Assembly (NCBI GenBank): GCA_963828015.1
Contig: CAWHCD010000004.1
Coordinates: forward strand, 496,001 to 560,000
Origin: CAVPUA01 sp963828015
GTDB taxonomy: Bacteria > Actinomycetota > Actinomycetes > Mycobacteriales > Jatrophihabitantaceae
Direction: 5' to 3'
DNA: 64,000 nt
Translations under genes and position numbers: made by a program
The notes under the pieces: model-generated
Databases searched by the model: none
Seen by the model: only the letters and a program-made list of their open reading frames with translations
Told to the model about the DNA's origin: nothing
Shown here: positions 51,876 through 62,659 of the stretch, one piece after another
Numbering within the stretch: the stretch's first letter is position 1
Layout of the letters: each line of letters begins with the position of its first letter

Positions 51876-54074
51876 TCAGGTGGGGCGGACGGGTGCGGCC
51901 AGGGACTGTTGCAGGATCTGCGCCACGTCCAGCACCTGGACGTCGTCGCGGGCCAGCCCGTCGGCCTTCTTGGCCGTGACGGCGTCGGAGAGCATGACCA
52001 TGCAGAACGGACACGCGGTCGAGATCAGATCCGGGTCGAGGCCCAGGGCTTCCTCGGTGCGCTCGACGTTGATCCGCTTGCCGATCTTCTCCTCCATCCA
52101 GAAGCGCGCGCCGCCGGCCCCGCAGCAGAAGCCGCGGTCCTTGCAACGGTGCATCTCCTGCGACTTCAGGGCCGGAATCGATCCCAGCACGTCGCGCGGG
52201 GGCGTGTAGACCTTGTTGTGCCGTCCGAGGTAGCACGGGTCGTGGTAGGTGACGTTCTTGTCCACGGGCTCGACCGGCGTCAACCGGCCCTCCTCCACCA
52301 GCCGCGCCAGCAGCTGGGTGTGGTGCACGACCTCGTAGTGCCCGCCCAGCTGCGGGTACTCCCGCGCCAGGGAGTTGAAGCAGTGCGGGCAGGTGGCGAC
52401 GATCTTGAGCGGCTCGGCCCGGGTGATCGAGTTCAGCGTCTCGATGTTCTGCATGCCCTGCATCTGGAACAGGAACTCGTTGCCCAGGCGGCGGGCCGGG
52501 TCACCGGTGCAGGTCTCGCCCGCGCCCAGCACGGCGAACTCGACGCCGGCGACGTTCATCAGTTCGGCGAAGGCCCGGGTGACCTTCTTCGAACGGTCCT
52601 CCAGGGCGCCGGCGCAGCCGACCCAGAACAGGTACTCGACGTCAGCGTCCAGCTTCTCGCCCGGGACGGCGCGGCGCACCTCGAAGTCCAGGCCTTCCAT
52701 CCACTCCTCGCGGCCCTTCTCGGCCAGGCCCCACGGATTGCCCTTGTTCTCGATGTTGCGCAGCATCACGCCGGCCTCGGACGGGAAGGCCGACTCGATC
52801 AGCACCTGGTAGCGGCGCATGTCGACGATGTGGTCGATGTGCTCGATGTCGACCGGGCACTGTTCGACGCAGGCGCCGCAGGTGGTGCACGACCACAGCA
52901 CGTCCGGGTCGATGACGCCCAGGGAGGCCAGGTCACCGACCAGGGGACGCTGAGCCTGGCCCACGCCTGAGCCGGTCAGGCGCGGATAGCCGGCCTCGGG
53001 CACGTGATGTCCGTGCGTCTCGCCGGCGGTCAGGGCCGGAGCGTCGTCGGGCACCGTCGCCGAGCCGAGGATGTAGGGGGCCTTCGCGAACAGGTGATCG
53101 CGCAGATCCATGATCAGCAGCTTGGGCGAGAGCGGCTTGTCGGTGTTCCACGCCGGGCATTGGGACTGGCAACGCCCGCACTCGGTGCAGGTCGAGAAGT
53201 CCAGGTAGCCCTTCCAGGTGAAGTCCTCGATCTTGCCCTTGCCGAAGATGGTGTCCTCGGAGAGGTTCTCGGCGTCGGTGAAGTCGATCGGCGCCCCGGT
53301 GGCGTCGGTCACCGGCAGCAGCGGGCCGAGCCCGTTGGGCTGGCGCTTGAACGCGACGTTGATCGGAGCGGTGCCGATGTGCAGGTGCTTGGAGTAGGTG
53401 ACCAGGATCGTGAAGCCGAAGATGACGGCCATCTGCAGCAGCAGGAAGGTCGTCTCGATGCCCTGGTTGTACGCCCCGGTGCCCAGCAGCTGGGCGACCC
53501 CGTAGGACGCGAAGGCCCAGCGGGAGTCCCCGTACGGGAAGTGCCCGGTGTTGTACTGCGCCCCGCGGTAGAGCAGCAGCGTCACGACGACCAGGGTGAT
53601 CATGCCGAGGATGACCCAGGCCGGGCCGTTGTGCGAACCGTAGAAGCGCGACTGGCGCTGCTTGCGCTCCGGTCCGTTGCGCAGGCGGTTGACGGCGAAC
53701 CACGCGACCGCCAGCAGCACGGCGACGGCGAAGAAGTCCTCCAGGAAGCCCAGCCAGCGGGCATGGCCGAAGAAGGGAATCGCAAAGTCCTGGCTGAACA
53801 CCAGGGCGCCGTAGGCCTCGATGATGGTCAGGCCCAGGATGTTGAAGCCCCAGAAGGTGAAGAAGTGCGCGAAACCCGGGCCGAACCACTTGAGCAGACG
53901 CTTCTGGCCCAATACCTCCTCGCCGACGTCCTCGGCGCGCTCCTTGGGCTCACGGGTGCGCGTGATGTCGGCCTGCCCGGACCGGATGAGCTTGAACAGC
54001 CAGAAGATGCGCCGTCCGGCCACGGCGATCGTGACGACCAGCATCAACAGCGCAAGCGTCAGGCGCAGCGTCAC
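51876..54074 (-). CDS. Membrane-bound Fe-S heterodisulfide-reductase-like protein
   Basis: A 732-residue protein with GTG start and AAGGAG ribosome site. The N-terminal third has about five membrane helices (HFFTFWGFNILGLTIIEAYG, AVAVLLAVAWFAVNRL). Two 4Fe-4S ferredoxin clusters follow (CTECGRCQSQCP near residue 300 and CTTCGACVEQCP near 395), then two CCG domains of HdrB/glycolate oxidase type (FWVGCAGALEDRSK, DPCYLGRHNKVYTPPRD, RGFCCGAGGARFWMEE). It resembles the mycobacterial large Fe-S reductase Rv0338c (from memory). Electron transfer between the quinone pool and an unknown donor is likely. Confidence 0.92.
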   Translation of the reverse strand: MTLRLTLALLMLVVTIAVAGRRIFWLFKLIRSGQADITRTREPKERAEDVGEEVLGQKRLLKWFGPGFAHFFTFWGFNILGLTIIEAYGALVFSQDFAIPFFGHARWLGFLEDFFAVAVLLAVAWFAVNRLRNGPERKQRQSRFYGSHNGPAWVILGMITLVVVTLLLYRGAQYNTGHFPYGDSRWAFASYGVAQLLGTGAYNQGIETTFLLLQMAVIFGFTILVTYSKHLHIGTAPINVAFKRQPNGLGPLLPVTDATGAPIDFTDAENLSEDTIFGKGKIEDFTWKGYLDFSTCTECGRCQSQCPAWNTDKPLSPKLLIMDLRDHLFAKAPYILGSATVPDDAPALTAGETHGHHVPEAGYPRLTGSGVGQAQRPLVGDLASLGVIDPDVLWSCTTCGACVEQCPVDIEHIDHIVDMRRYQVLIESAFPSEAGVMLRNIENKGNPWGLAEKGREEWMEGLDFEVRRAVPGEKLDADVEYLFWVGCAGALEDRSKKVTRAFAELMNVAGVEFAVLGAGETCTGDPARRLGNEFLFQMQGMQNIETLNSITRAEPLKIVATCPHCFNSLAREYPQLGGHYEVVHHTQLLARLVEEGRLTPVEPVDKNVTYHDPCYLGRHNKVYTPPRDVLGSIPALKSQEMHRCKDRGFCCGAGGARFWMEEKIGKRINVERTEEALGLDPDLISTACPFCMVMLSDAVTAKKADGLARDDVQVLDVAQILQQSLAAPVRPT

Positions 54075-54487
54075 GGCGTCAAATCTCCTTCAGATCCACA
54101 GCGTCATCCGACGTCGCCGGACGCGGCGTCCCAGGTATCTGGTGAAGCCGACCCACGGATCGTATGGCTTGGGAACGTTTGGGCAAGCGCCGCGTTGCCC
54201 GTGTCACGCCACAGAGCGCCGTGGCGCGGCGCACGGGCCGTCAACGACGCCCGGGTGAACGCAAAGGGAATAGATCGGATGTGAAGCTTGTCTATCGTTG
54301 AGCTAACGATACAAATACGGCTCCCTCGTCGCGTTGGCCGTTGTCCTAGGCCCGTGCTTGAGTGGTAGCTGCACATCTCGTCGCCTTCGCTCCGATGTCG
54401 CATGGCGACCTGACCCCAGATTGACGGCGTTGTTCGCTCAACCGTGAGCGGGCCGCCCGACGCAGGCCAGTAGGAGGGCGTGTCTCG
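54075..54487. other. 413-base divergent intergenic region
   Basis: It holds the start region of the Fe-S reductase on one side and the OpuC operon on the other (ribosome site GTAGGAGGG at about 54472). Apart from the palindrome at 54293-54311 I see no gene. Long open frames here are antisense extensions only. Confidence 0.6.
54293..54311. promoter_or_regulatory. Palindromic operator candidate TATCGTT-N5-AACGATA
   Basis: Perfect 7-bp arms with a 5-base centre (GAGCT), in an AT-richer patch about 190 bases upstream of the OpuC ATPase and 220 bases from the Fe-S reductase start. The symmetry suggests a dimeric repressor site. The bound protein is unknown. Confidence 0.5.
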
Positions 54488-55681
54488 ATGATCCGGCTCG
54501 AGTCGGTGACGAAGAAGTACGGCGACGGCACGGTGGCCGTCGACGATCTCAGCCTGATCGCTCCGTCGGGCCAGATCACCGTCTTCGTGGGTCCGTCGGG
54601 CTGCGGCAAGACCACCAGCCTGCGCATGATCAACCGGATGATCGCGCCCACGTCGGGCCGGATCTTCATCGACGACCGCGACACCGGCAAGGGCTCGGCG
54701 GCCAAGCTGCGCCGCGGCATCGGCTACGTCATCCAGCACGCCGGCCTGTTCCCGCATCGCACCATCGTCGAGAACGTCGCCACCGTTCCGGTCCTCACCG
54801 GGGTCAGCCGGCGCGAGGCCAGGACCCGGGCGCTGGCCCTGCTCGAGCGGGTCGGGCTCGACCTCGAGCTGGCCGATCGCTATCCGGCCCAGCTCTCGGG
54901 CGGGCAGCAGCAGCGCGTCGGCGTGGCCCGTGCGTTGGCCGCCGACCCCCCGGTCATGTTGATGGACGAACCGTTCAGCGCCGTCGACCCGGTGGTGCGC
55001 GAGCAACTGCAGGACGAGTTCCTGCGCCTGCAGGGCGAGCTCGGCAAGACGATCGTGTTCGTCACACACGACATCGACGAGGCCATCAAGCTCGGCGATC
55101 AGGTCGCGGTCTTGCGTGTCGGCGGTCATCTGGCCCAGTTGGCCACCCCGGCCGAGCTGCTCTCGCGTCCGGCCGACGCGTTCGTGGCCGGTTTCGTCGG
55201 TCGCGATCGGGGCTACCGGGCCCTCGGCTTCGCCGCCGCCGGCGAGCTGCCGCTGCGGCACGAGCCGGTCGCCGCGGTGGGCGCCGACCTGGCCCGGGCG
55301 GCGTCGATCGCCCAGGACGGCTGGTTGCTGGTCGTCGACCGCGACTCGCGCCCGCAGGGCTGGCTGGCCGTGGCCGGGCTGCCCAGTGATCGGCTGCAGG
55401 GCGAGATCGAGCCGGCGCTGCTCAACCTTGGCGGCACGCTGACCACCGAGGCCGGCTCGTTGCGGGCCGCCCTGGACGCGGCGTTGTCCTCCCCGAGTGG
55501 GCGGGGGGTGGTCGTCGACGAGGACGGACGCTTCGCCGGGACTGTCGTCGCCTCGCAGGTGCTGGCCCGGATCGAGGAACGCGCGGCCACGGCTCGGCGC
55601 GAGGTGGAGCAGCAGGCGGCGGCGGCCTATACGCCTGCCGATGCGCCGGCGGCCGCGATCGAGGGCGAACCGGCCACATGA
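54488..55681 (+). CDS. opuCA: Osmoprotectant ABC transporter ATPase (OpuCA/ProV type)
   Basis: A 397-residue ATPase. Walker A GPSGCGKTTSLRMINRM, signature LSGGQQQRVGVARALA and Walker B PVMLMDEPFSAVDP are complete. After residue about 240 there is a C-terminal CBS-domain region (GRGVVVDEDGRFAGTVVASQ), typical of quaternary-amine (glycine betaine, carnitine, choline) uptake systems, where it senses ionic strength. Ribosome site GGAGGG. It overlaps the next gene by four bases (ATGA) and starts a four-gene operon. Confidence 0.93.
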   Translation: MIRLESVTKKYGDGTVAVDDLSLIAPSGQITVFVGPSGCGKTTSLRMINRMIAPTSGRIFIDDRDTGKGSAAKLRRGIGYVIQHAGLFPHRTIVENVATVPVLTGVSRREARTRALALLERVGLDLELADRYPAQLSGGQQQRVGVARALAADPPVMLMDEPFSAVDPVVREQLQDEFLRLQGELGKTIVFVTHDIDEAIKLGDQVAVLRVGGHLAQLATPAELLSRPADAFVAGFVGRDRGYRALGFAAAGELPLRHEPVAAVGADLARAASIAQDGWLLVVDRDSRPQGWLAVAGLPSDRLQGEIEPALLNLGGTLTTEAGSLRAALDAALSSPSGRGVVVDEDGRFAGTVVASQVLARIEERAATARREVEQQAAAAYTPADAPAAAIEGEPAT

Positions 55682-56334
55682 ACGCGATCTGGCAGTACTT
55701 TCGCAGCGATCAGACCGAGATCCTGCATTGGGTCTGGACGACGATCTGGCTCGCCGGCGCGTCCCTGATCGCCGGCCTGATCATCGCCCTGCCGATCGGC
55801 TGGCTGGCCAACCGGGTGCGCTGGACCTATCCGCCGTTGGTGACGCTGGCGGGGGTGATCTACACGATCCCTTCGCTGATCCTGTTCCTGAGCCTGCCCG
55901 CGCTCGTCGGTACCAAGATCCTCGATCCGATCAACGTGGCCATCGCGCTCACCGCGTACACGGTGGCCCTGCTCGTACGCGTCGTCGCCGATGGGTTGGG
56001 TGCGGTCGACTCCTACACCATGGATGCCGCGACGGCCATGGGCTACACCCGGCGTCAGCGGCTGTTCGGAGTTCAGTTCCCGATCGCCGTACCGGTCATC
56101 GGAGCGGGCTTGCGGGTCGCAGCCGTCTCCAACGTCAGCCTGATCTCGGTGGCGTCGATCATCGGAGTGCCGCAGCTGGGCCAACTCTTCGTGGCCGGCA
56201 ACAACAACAACTCGCTGACCCCGATCTGGCTCGGTCTCATCCTCATCATGGCGATCGCGTTTCTCTTCGACGGCGTGATCCTCCTGGGCATTCGCGTCCT
56301 CACGCCGTGGCGCCGGGCGGTGAAGAGCGCATGA
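55678..56334 (+). CDS. opuCB: Osmoprotectant ABC permease (OpuCB type)
   Basis: A 218-residue permease with five to six helices. The permease loop that contacts the ATPase is AATAMGYTRRQRLFGVQFPI, and IYTIPSLILFLSLPALVGTK is a typical early segment. Start ATG overlaps the ATPase stop, and its own stop overlaps the next gene (ATGA). It forms the membrane channel together with the second permease. Confidence 0.92.
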   Translation: MNAIWQYFRSDQTEILHWVWTTIWLAGASLIAGLIIALPIGWLANRVRWTYPPLVTLAGVIYTIPSLILFLSLPALVGTKILDPINVAIALTAYTVALLVRVVADGLGAVDSYTMDAATAMGYTRRQRLFGVQFPIAVPVIGAGLRVAAVSNVSLISVASIIGVPQLGQLFVAGNNNNSLTPIWLGLILIMAIAFLFDGVILLGIRVLTPWRRAVKSA

Positions 56335-57171
56335 TCCGCGCCGACGGCACTACGCTGCCGCCACTTAGCTCGGCCTGGTCCTGGCTGACCACGGCCAGCA
56401 ACTGGACCAGCTCGCCGAACAACCTGCTGGTGCACCTGCGTGAGCACATCTACTACAGCCTGCTGGCGGTGCTGATCGCCCTGATCATCGCGTTGCCGCT
56501 AGGCCTGCTCGTCGGGCACACCGGGCGCGGTGTCGTCGTCGTGGCTGGCCTGGCCAACAGCCTGCGGGCGATCCCGGCCCTGGGTCTGATCGTGCTGCTG
56601 ATCGTCGGGGTGTCCGCCAAGATCCACTGGGCCCATCCGGTGCCGGGGCTGCTGGCCAAGGGCGCGTTCCCGTACTTCGTGCCGATCGAGATCATCCTTA
56701 TTCTGCTGGCCATCCCGCCGATCCTGGTCAACACCTACGCGGGCGTGCAGAACGTCGATCCCGCCGCGCGCGATGCGGCCAAAGGCATGGGCATGACCGG
56801 CGGCCAGGTCGTGCGACGGGTCGAGTTCCCGTGCGCGCTTCCGTTGATCTTCTCCGGCCTGCGCAGCGCCGTGCTGCAGGTGATCGCCACCGCCACCGTG
56901 GCCGCCTATGCGCCGTTCGCTCGGCGGGCTGGGCCGCCTGATCGTCGACGGGGCCCAGCAGATCAACAATCCCAAGCAGGGCTACCCGGCCATGGTCGGC
57001 GCGGGCATCGTCGTGGCCGCGCTGGCCCTGGTCGTCGACATCCTGCTGGTGATCGTGCAGCACTTCACCGTTTCCCGCGGTATCTCCGGGCGCTTCAAGA
57101 AGACCAAGCACACCGCTCCGGCGCTGCCCCCGGACGGCACGGTCGCCGAGGTGGAGTTGATGCGCGTCTAG
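56331..57171 (+). CDS. opuCD: Osmoprotectant ABC permease (OpuCD type), one frameshift near 56927
   Basis: About 279 residues after repair. The first frame from the ATG at 56331 holds AALGLIVL-like LRAIPALGLIVLLIVGVSAK and the ATPase-contact loop DAAKGMGMTGGQVVRRVEFP. It breaks in YAPFARR; removing one base near 56927 restores YAPFLGGLGRLIVDGAQQIN, which continues to VAALALVVDILLVIVQHFTV and ends at 57171. The added base is the simplest explanation. Confidence 0.85.
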
Positions 57172-57192
57172 TCAGTTGAACCCGACCGATCT

Positions 57193-57204
57193 GTTTTCGA
57201 AAAC
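57193..57204. promoter_or_regulatory. Perfect palindrome GTTTTCGAAAAC upstream of the binding-protein gene
   Basis: A 12-bp perfect palindrome 20 bases before the start codon of the substrate-binding protein, in the 52-base gap after the permease. It could be an operator or a short mRNA hairpin near the ribosome site. Confidence 0.3.
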
Positions 57205-57223
57205 ACTTACTAGGAGAAGACAC

Positions 57224-58147
57224 ATGAAACGCATTCTGGTTCCGCTGACGGCGGCCGCCGTAGGGCTCACCTTGGCCCTCACCGCCTGCAGCAGCAGTAG
57301 TTCGAGCAAGTCCTCGTCGTCCTCCTCGGGCGCGGCCGCCTCCGCCGAGTCGGTCACGATCGGCTCGGCCGATTTCCCCGAGAGCGAACTGCTGGCCGAC
57401 ATCTACGGTGACGCGCTAGCGGCCAAGGGTGTCAAGGTCAGCAAGAAGCTCAATATCGGCGAGCGCAGCGTGTACTGGACGGCCATGAAGGACGGGTCGA
57501 TCAACTACTTCCCGGAGTACAACGGCTCGATCCTCTACTACCTCGACACGAAGGCCACGGCCAAGAGCCCGGCCGACGTCAACACGGCCCTGCAGACGGC
57601 GCTGACCCCGCTGAACCTGGTCGCGCTGACCTCGGCGTCGGCGCAGGACTCCGACAGCATCACGGTCACCAAGGCGACGGCGACGAAGTACAACCTGACC
57701 TCGATCGGTGATTTGGCGCCGGTCGCGTCGAAGTTGACCCTGGGCGCCCCGGCGGCCTTCCAGACACGAGCCGATGGTGTTCCGGCGTTGGCCTCGGTCT
57801 ATGGCGTCACGTTCGGCACCTTCACTCCGCTGCCGGCCGGCGGCACAGCGACGGTCTCGTCGCTGAAGAACGGGAACGGTCGACGCTGCGGACATCTTCA
57901 CCACCGACCCGTCGATCGCGGCGAACGGCTTCGTCACGCTCAAGGACGACAAGAACATGTTCGCGGCCCAGCAGATCACCCCGATCGTGGCCAAGGCGAA
58001 GGCCAGACCCAGACCGATCACCACACCTCGAACGCGGTCTCGGCCAAGCTCGACACGGTGACGCTGGCCGCCCTGGTGGCCAAGGTGAGCGGTGCCAACG
58101 CCGACTCCGTGGCGAAGGACTGGCTGTCCTCGGTCGGCCTGGGCTAG
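57224..58147 (+). CDS. opuCC: Osmoprotectant-binding lipoprotein (OpuCC type), two frameshifts
   Basis: About 307 residues after repair, with AGGAGAAG ribosome site. Lipoprotein signal: LAALTAC-like TAAAVGLTLALTACSSS with the lipobox Cys, followed by a Ser-rich linker. The binding domain starts with SVTIGSADFPESELLADIYG and SINYFPEYNGSIL. The frame breaks near 57882 (NGNGRR where NGTVDAADIF is expected) and is restored near 58000, with AADIFTTDPSIAANGFVTLK in the intermediate frame. The C-terminal VSAKLDTVTLAALVAKVSG is intact. It would be tethered outside the membrane and deliver betaine-type solutes to the permeases. Confidence 0.85.
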   Translation: MKRILVPLTAAAVGLTLALTACSSSSSSKSSSSSSGAAASAESVTIGSADFPESELLADIYGDALAAKGVKVSKKLNIGERSVYWTAMKDGSINYFPEYNGSILYYLDTKATAKSPADVNTALQTALTPLNLVALTSASAQDSDSITVTKATATKYNLTSIGDLAPVASKLTLGAPAAFQTRADGVPALASVYGVTFGTFTPLPAGGTATVSSLKNGNGRRCGHLHHRPVDRGERLRHAQGRQEHVRGPADHPDRGQGEGQTQTDHHTSNAVSAKLDTVTLAALVAKVSGANADSVAKDWLSSVGLG

Positions 58148-58160
58148 TAGCTCGATGCGC

Positions 58161-58193
58161 GGCTCGGGCCGGCCGTCAGGGTCGGCTCGAGCC
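58161..58193 (+). terminator. Hairpin after the OpuC operon
   Basis: Arms GGCTCGGGCCG and CGGCTCGAGCC (nine of eleven pairs) with an 11-base loop, 14 bases after the stop of the binding-protein gene. Confidence 0.55.
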
Positions 58194-58194
58194 G

Positions 58195-58210
58195 TGTGAT
58201 CTGGATCACG
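58195..58210. promoter_or_regulatory. CRP/FNR-type binding site
   Basis: TGTGATCTGGATCACG matches the TGTGA-N6-TCACA consensus at nine of ten fixed positions. It lies 66 bases upstream of the rhomboid-like gene and directly after the OpuC hairpin. In actinobacteria such sites bind Crp/GlxR with cAMP. Confidence 0.55.
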
Positions 58211-58275
58211 GCAGTCTCGGTAGGTTCATATCGTTGTCTCAGCATGAGCCTCGATGAAATCGGGAACGTAGTGGC

Positions 58276-58932
58276 ATGACCAGTACGCAGGTGATCCACA
58301 CGGCGCGCTCGGTGCCTCGCTCGGTGCCGGTCACGCTGACGTTGATCGCCCTGTTGGCGTTGACCAGCTACTGGATCGCGCACGCCAGTGATCCCGACCA
58401 GCTGCTCGAGTCGGCCAGCACGAACGTGCACAACCTGACCCGGATGCCCGTGCGGTCCTTCGTCCTGTCCGCGTTCGTGCTCTCCGGCGGTAGCTGGCTG
58501 CTGGCCGCCCTGGAGCTCATCCTCAGCGCCGGCGTGCTCGAGCGGGTGAGCGGGTCCCTGACCATGCTCAAGGTCTTCGCCTCCGGGCACATCATCGCCA
58601 CCGTGCTCACCGAGGGCGCGCTCGCGCTGGGCGTCGCCTTCGGGCTGCTGCCGCACCAGGATCTGCGGATCATCGACGTCGGCATCTCCTACGGCGGTTA
58701 CGCCTGCGCCGCGGCCGCCCTGGTTCTGCTGCCGAAGTGGTGGCGGGTCACCGGCGCCACGCTGATCGGATCGACGCTACTCATCGCGCTCGTCCTCGAT
58801 CCCGGGATGACCCCGATCGGGCATCTCATCTCAGTGCTGGTCGGGCTGGCCTGGTGGCGCCGGCTGCGGGCCGATTTCCTCCCGAGCGAGGCGGAGCATG
58901 TGATGCAGCTCACAGCAGTTGGCGGAAGTTGA
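58276..58932 (+). CDS. Rhomboid-like membrane protein
   Basis: A 218-residue protein with about six helices (VPVTLTLIALLALTSYWIAH, FVLSAFVLSGGSWLLAALEL, TLLIALVLDPGMTPIGHLIS). The layout is that of the actinobacterial rhomboid-like family. The canonical GxSG serine motif reads GISYGGY, with the Ser followed by Tyr, while the second-helix His is present in PIGHLIS. So protease activity is uncertain. It lies just upstream of the dnaK operon and downstream of a CRP-like site. Confidence 0.78.
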   Translation: MTSTQVIHTARSVPRSVPVTLTLIALLALTSYWIAHASDPDQLLESASTNVHNLTRMPVRSFVLSAFVLSGGSWLLAALELILSAGVLERVSGSLTMLKVFASGHIIATVLTEGALALGVAFGLLPHQDLRIIDVGISYGGYACAAAALVLLPKWWRVTGATLIGSTLLIALVLDPGMTPIGHLISVLVGLAWWRRLRADFLPSEAEHVMQLTAVGGS

Positions 58933-58948
58933 GTCGACTCCACTCAGT
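58928..58948. promoter_or_regulatory. HAIR-type HspR operator upstream of dnaK
   Basis: GTTGAGT-N7-ACTCAGT matches the HAIR inverted repeat (CTTGAGT-N7-ACTCAAG) at 11 of 14 arm positions. It ends five bases before the dnaK -35 box, and hspR is the last gene of the same operon, so this is the expected autoregulatory site. Confidence 0.8.
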
Positions 58949-58952
58949 TCTT

Positions 58953-58982
58953 TTGACATAAGGCTGCGCCATCCTGCACGAT
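58953..58982 (+). promoter_or_regulatory. dnaK operon promoter
   Basis: A perfect TTGACA at 58953-58958 is followed after 18 bases by CACGAT (58977-58982), about 45 bases before the dnaK ATG. The HAIR element is immediately upstream. Confidence 0.65.
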
Positions 58983-59028
58983 GGGCAGAGCAGCACAGCG
59001 AGTCAAACAGACACTTAGAGGAGTTCTC

Positions 59029-60854
<1,826 letters not shown>

Positions 60855-60858
<4 letters not shown>

Positions 60859-61457
60859 CGTCCGAGCACGACGAGCCGGAGCGGGTGATCATCCGCGACA
60901 AGCGGCGAGTCGACACCTCCGGCGCGGTTCGTGAGCCTGACGTCGAAATCGTCGACGCCGTCGAGGAGGCGGTCACCTCAGCGGAGGTGGCCGCCCTCGA
61001 GACCGCGGTCGCTGAACGTACGGCCGATCTGCAGCGCCTGCAGGCCGAATACGCCAACTACCGCAAGCGCGTCGAGCGCGATCGCATCGCCATCGGCGAG
61101 GTGGCCGTCGGCGGCGTGTTGGCCGCGCTGATACCGGTGCTCGACGACATCGATCGGGCGCGGGCGCACGGCGATCTCACCGGGGCGTTCAAGGCCGTGG
61201 CCGATCAGCTCGACGCAATCCTGGCCAAGTTGGGGCTGGCCGCGTTCGGCGAGGTGGGCGACCCGTTCGACCCGTCCCTGCACGAGGCGGTCATGCACGC
61301 GGTGAGCGACGAGGTCGCGGCCCCCACGGCAACCACGGTCATGCGCAAGGGTTACCAGCACGGCGAGCGGCTGCTCCGTCCGGCGATGGTCGGGGTCACC
61401 GACCCGTCCGGCGAGGCCCCAGCCGACAACGATCAAGACGGCGAGGAACTGTCCTAG
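60855..61457 (+). CDS. grpE: Nucleotide exchange factor GrpE
   Basis: A 200-residue protein with GTG start overlapping the dnaK stop. An acidic N-terminus leads into the long coiled coil (LQAEYANYRKRVERDRI), then the compact beta domain (DPSLHEAVMHAVSDEV, VMRKGYQHGERLLRPAMVGV). It releases ADP from DnaK. It lies between dnaK and dnaJ, as usual in actinobacteria. Confidence 0.96.
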
Positions 61458-61495
61458 CCGCACTCGTACGGACGCGGAGGAGGTGACGTCGAGCG

Positions 61496-62659
61496 ATGAG
61501 TACCAAGGATTGGCTCGAAAAGGATTACTACAAGGCGCTGGGCGTCACCAAGACCGACGACCCGGCGGCGATCAAGAAGGCCTACCGCAAGCTGGCCCGC
61601 GAGCTGCACCCGGACAAGAACCCCGGTGATGCCAAGGCCGAGGCCCGGTTCAAGGAAGTCTCCGAGGCCTACGACGTCTTGTCCGACAAGACCAAGCGGG
61701 CCGAGTACGACGAGGCGCGCGACGCGTTCGCCGGCGGCCGGATGCCTAGTGGCTTCGGTGGCGGTGGCGGGCAGACCTTCGACGCATCCGACCTGTTCGG
61801 CAATGCCCGTGGTGGCGGCAGCGGCGGACTGGGCGACATCTTCGGCAGCATGTTCAACGGTGGCGGTAGCACCGCCCGGCGTCCGCGCTCGGCCGGGCCG
61901 ACACGCGGGCAGGACGTCAACGCCGAGGTCAAGCTCGACTTCGACGAAGCCGTGCGCGGGGCCACCCTGCCGCTGCAACTGAGCGGTCCGGGTGCGTGCA
62001 CGACCTGTCATGGCAGCGGGGCCCGACCGGGCACGTCGAGCAAGCAGTGCCCGACCTGTGCCGGCAGCGGCTTCGTCAGCCACAACCAGGGCGCGTTCGG
62101 GTTCAGCGAGCCGTGCCGTGATTGCAAGGGAACGGGCCGCTTGATCGACGACCCGTGCCCGGACTGCAAGGGCACCGGGGTCACCAACCAGATTCGCACC
62201 ATCACCGTGCGCGTTCCGGCCGGTGTGCGTGACGGGGCCAAGCTGCGCATCGCAGGCAAGGGCACGCCCGGCTCGCGTGGCGGCCCGGCCGGCGACCTGT
62301 ACGTGACGGTCAGCGTCGGCACCCATCCGTTGTTCGGACGCTCCGGCGACGACCTGACCCTCACGGTTCCGGTTGGCTTCGCCGAGGCCGCGCTCGGCAC
62401 CACTATTCGCGTCCCCACCCTGGACGCCCCGGTCTCGCTCAAGGTCGCGCCGGGTACGCCCAACGGGCGCGTCCTGCGGGTCCGGGGCCGCGGCGTGCCG
62501 AAGAAGAACGGGGCCGGCGACCTGCTCGTCACGCTCGAGGTCGCCGTGCCTTCGGCCCTCAGCGCGGATGCCTCGGCGGCGCTGGAGGCTTTCGCCGCGA
62601 CGCAGACCGCTGATCCGCGGCCGACCATCACCGCCGCGCTCGCGGACGGGGCTCGCTGA
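61496..62659 (+). CDS. dnaJ: Chaperone DnaJ
   Basis: A 387-residue type I Hsp40 with GAGGAGGT ribosome site. J-domain with HPD in LARELHPDKNPGDAKAE, a Gly-rich region (GGGGGQTFDASDLFGNARGG), four CxxCxGxG-type zinc repeats (CTTCHGSG, CPTCAGSG, CRDCKGTG, CPDCKGTG) and the C-terminal substrate domains. It overlaps hspR by one base (TGATG). Confidence 0.97.
   Translation: MSTKDWLEKDYYKALGVTKTDDPAAIKKAYRKLARELHPDKNPGDAKAEARFKEVSEAYDVLSDKTKRAEYDEARDAFAGGRMPSGFGGGGGQTFDASDLFGNARGGGSGGLGDIFGSMFNGGGSTARRPRSAGPTRGQDVNAEVKLDFDEAVRGATLPLQLSGPGACTTCHGSGARPGTSSKQCPTCAGSGFVSHNQGAFGFSEPCRDCKGTGRLIDDPCPDCKGTGVTNQIRTITVRVPAGVRDGAKLRIAGKGTPGSRGGPAGDLYVTVSVGTHPLFGRSGDDLTLTVPVGFAEAALGTTIRVPTLDAPVSLKVAPGTPNGRVLRVRGRGVPKKNGAGDLLVTLEVAVPSALSADASAALEAFAATQTADPRPTITAALADGAR

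Noticed and set aside
54104..55261. 385-residue minus-strand frame
   Set aside because: Mirror of the OpuC ATPase and its leader; no domain visible.
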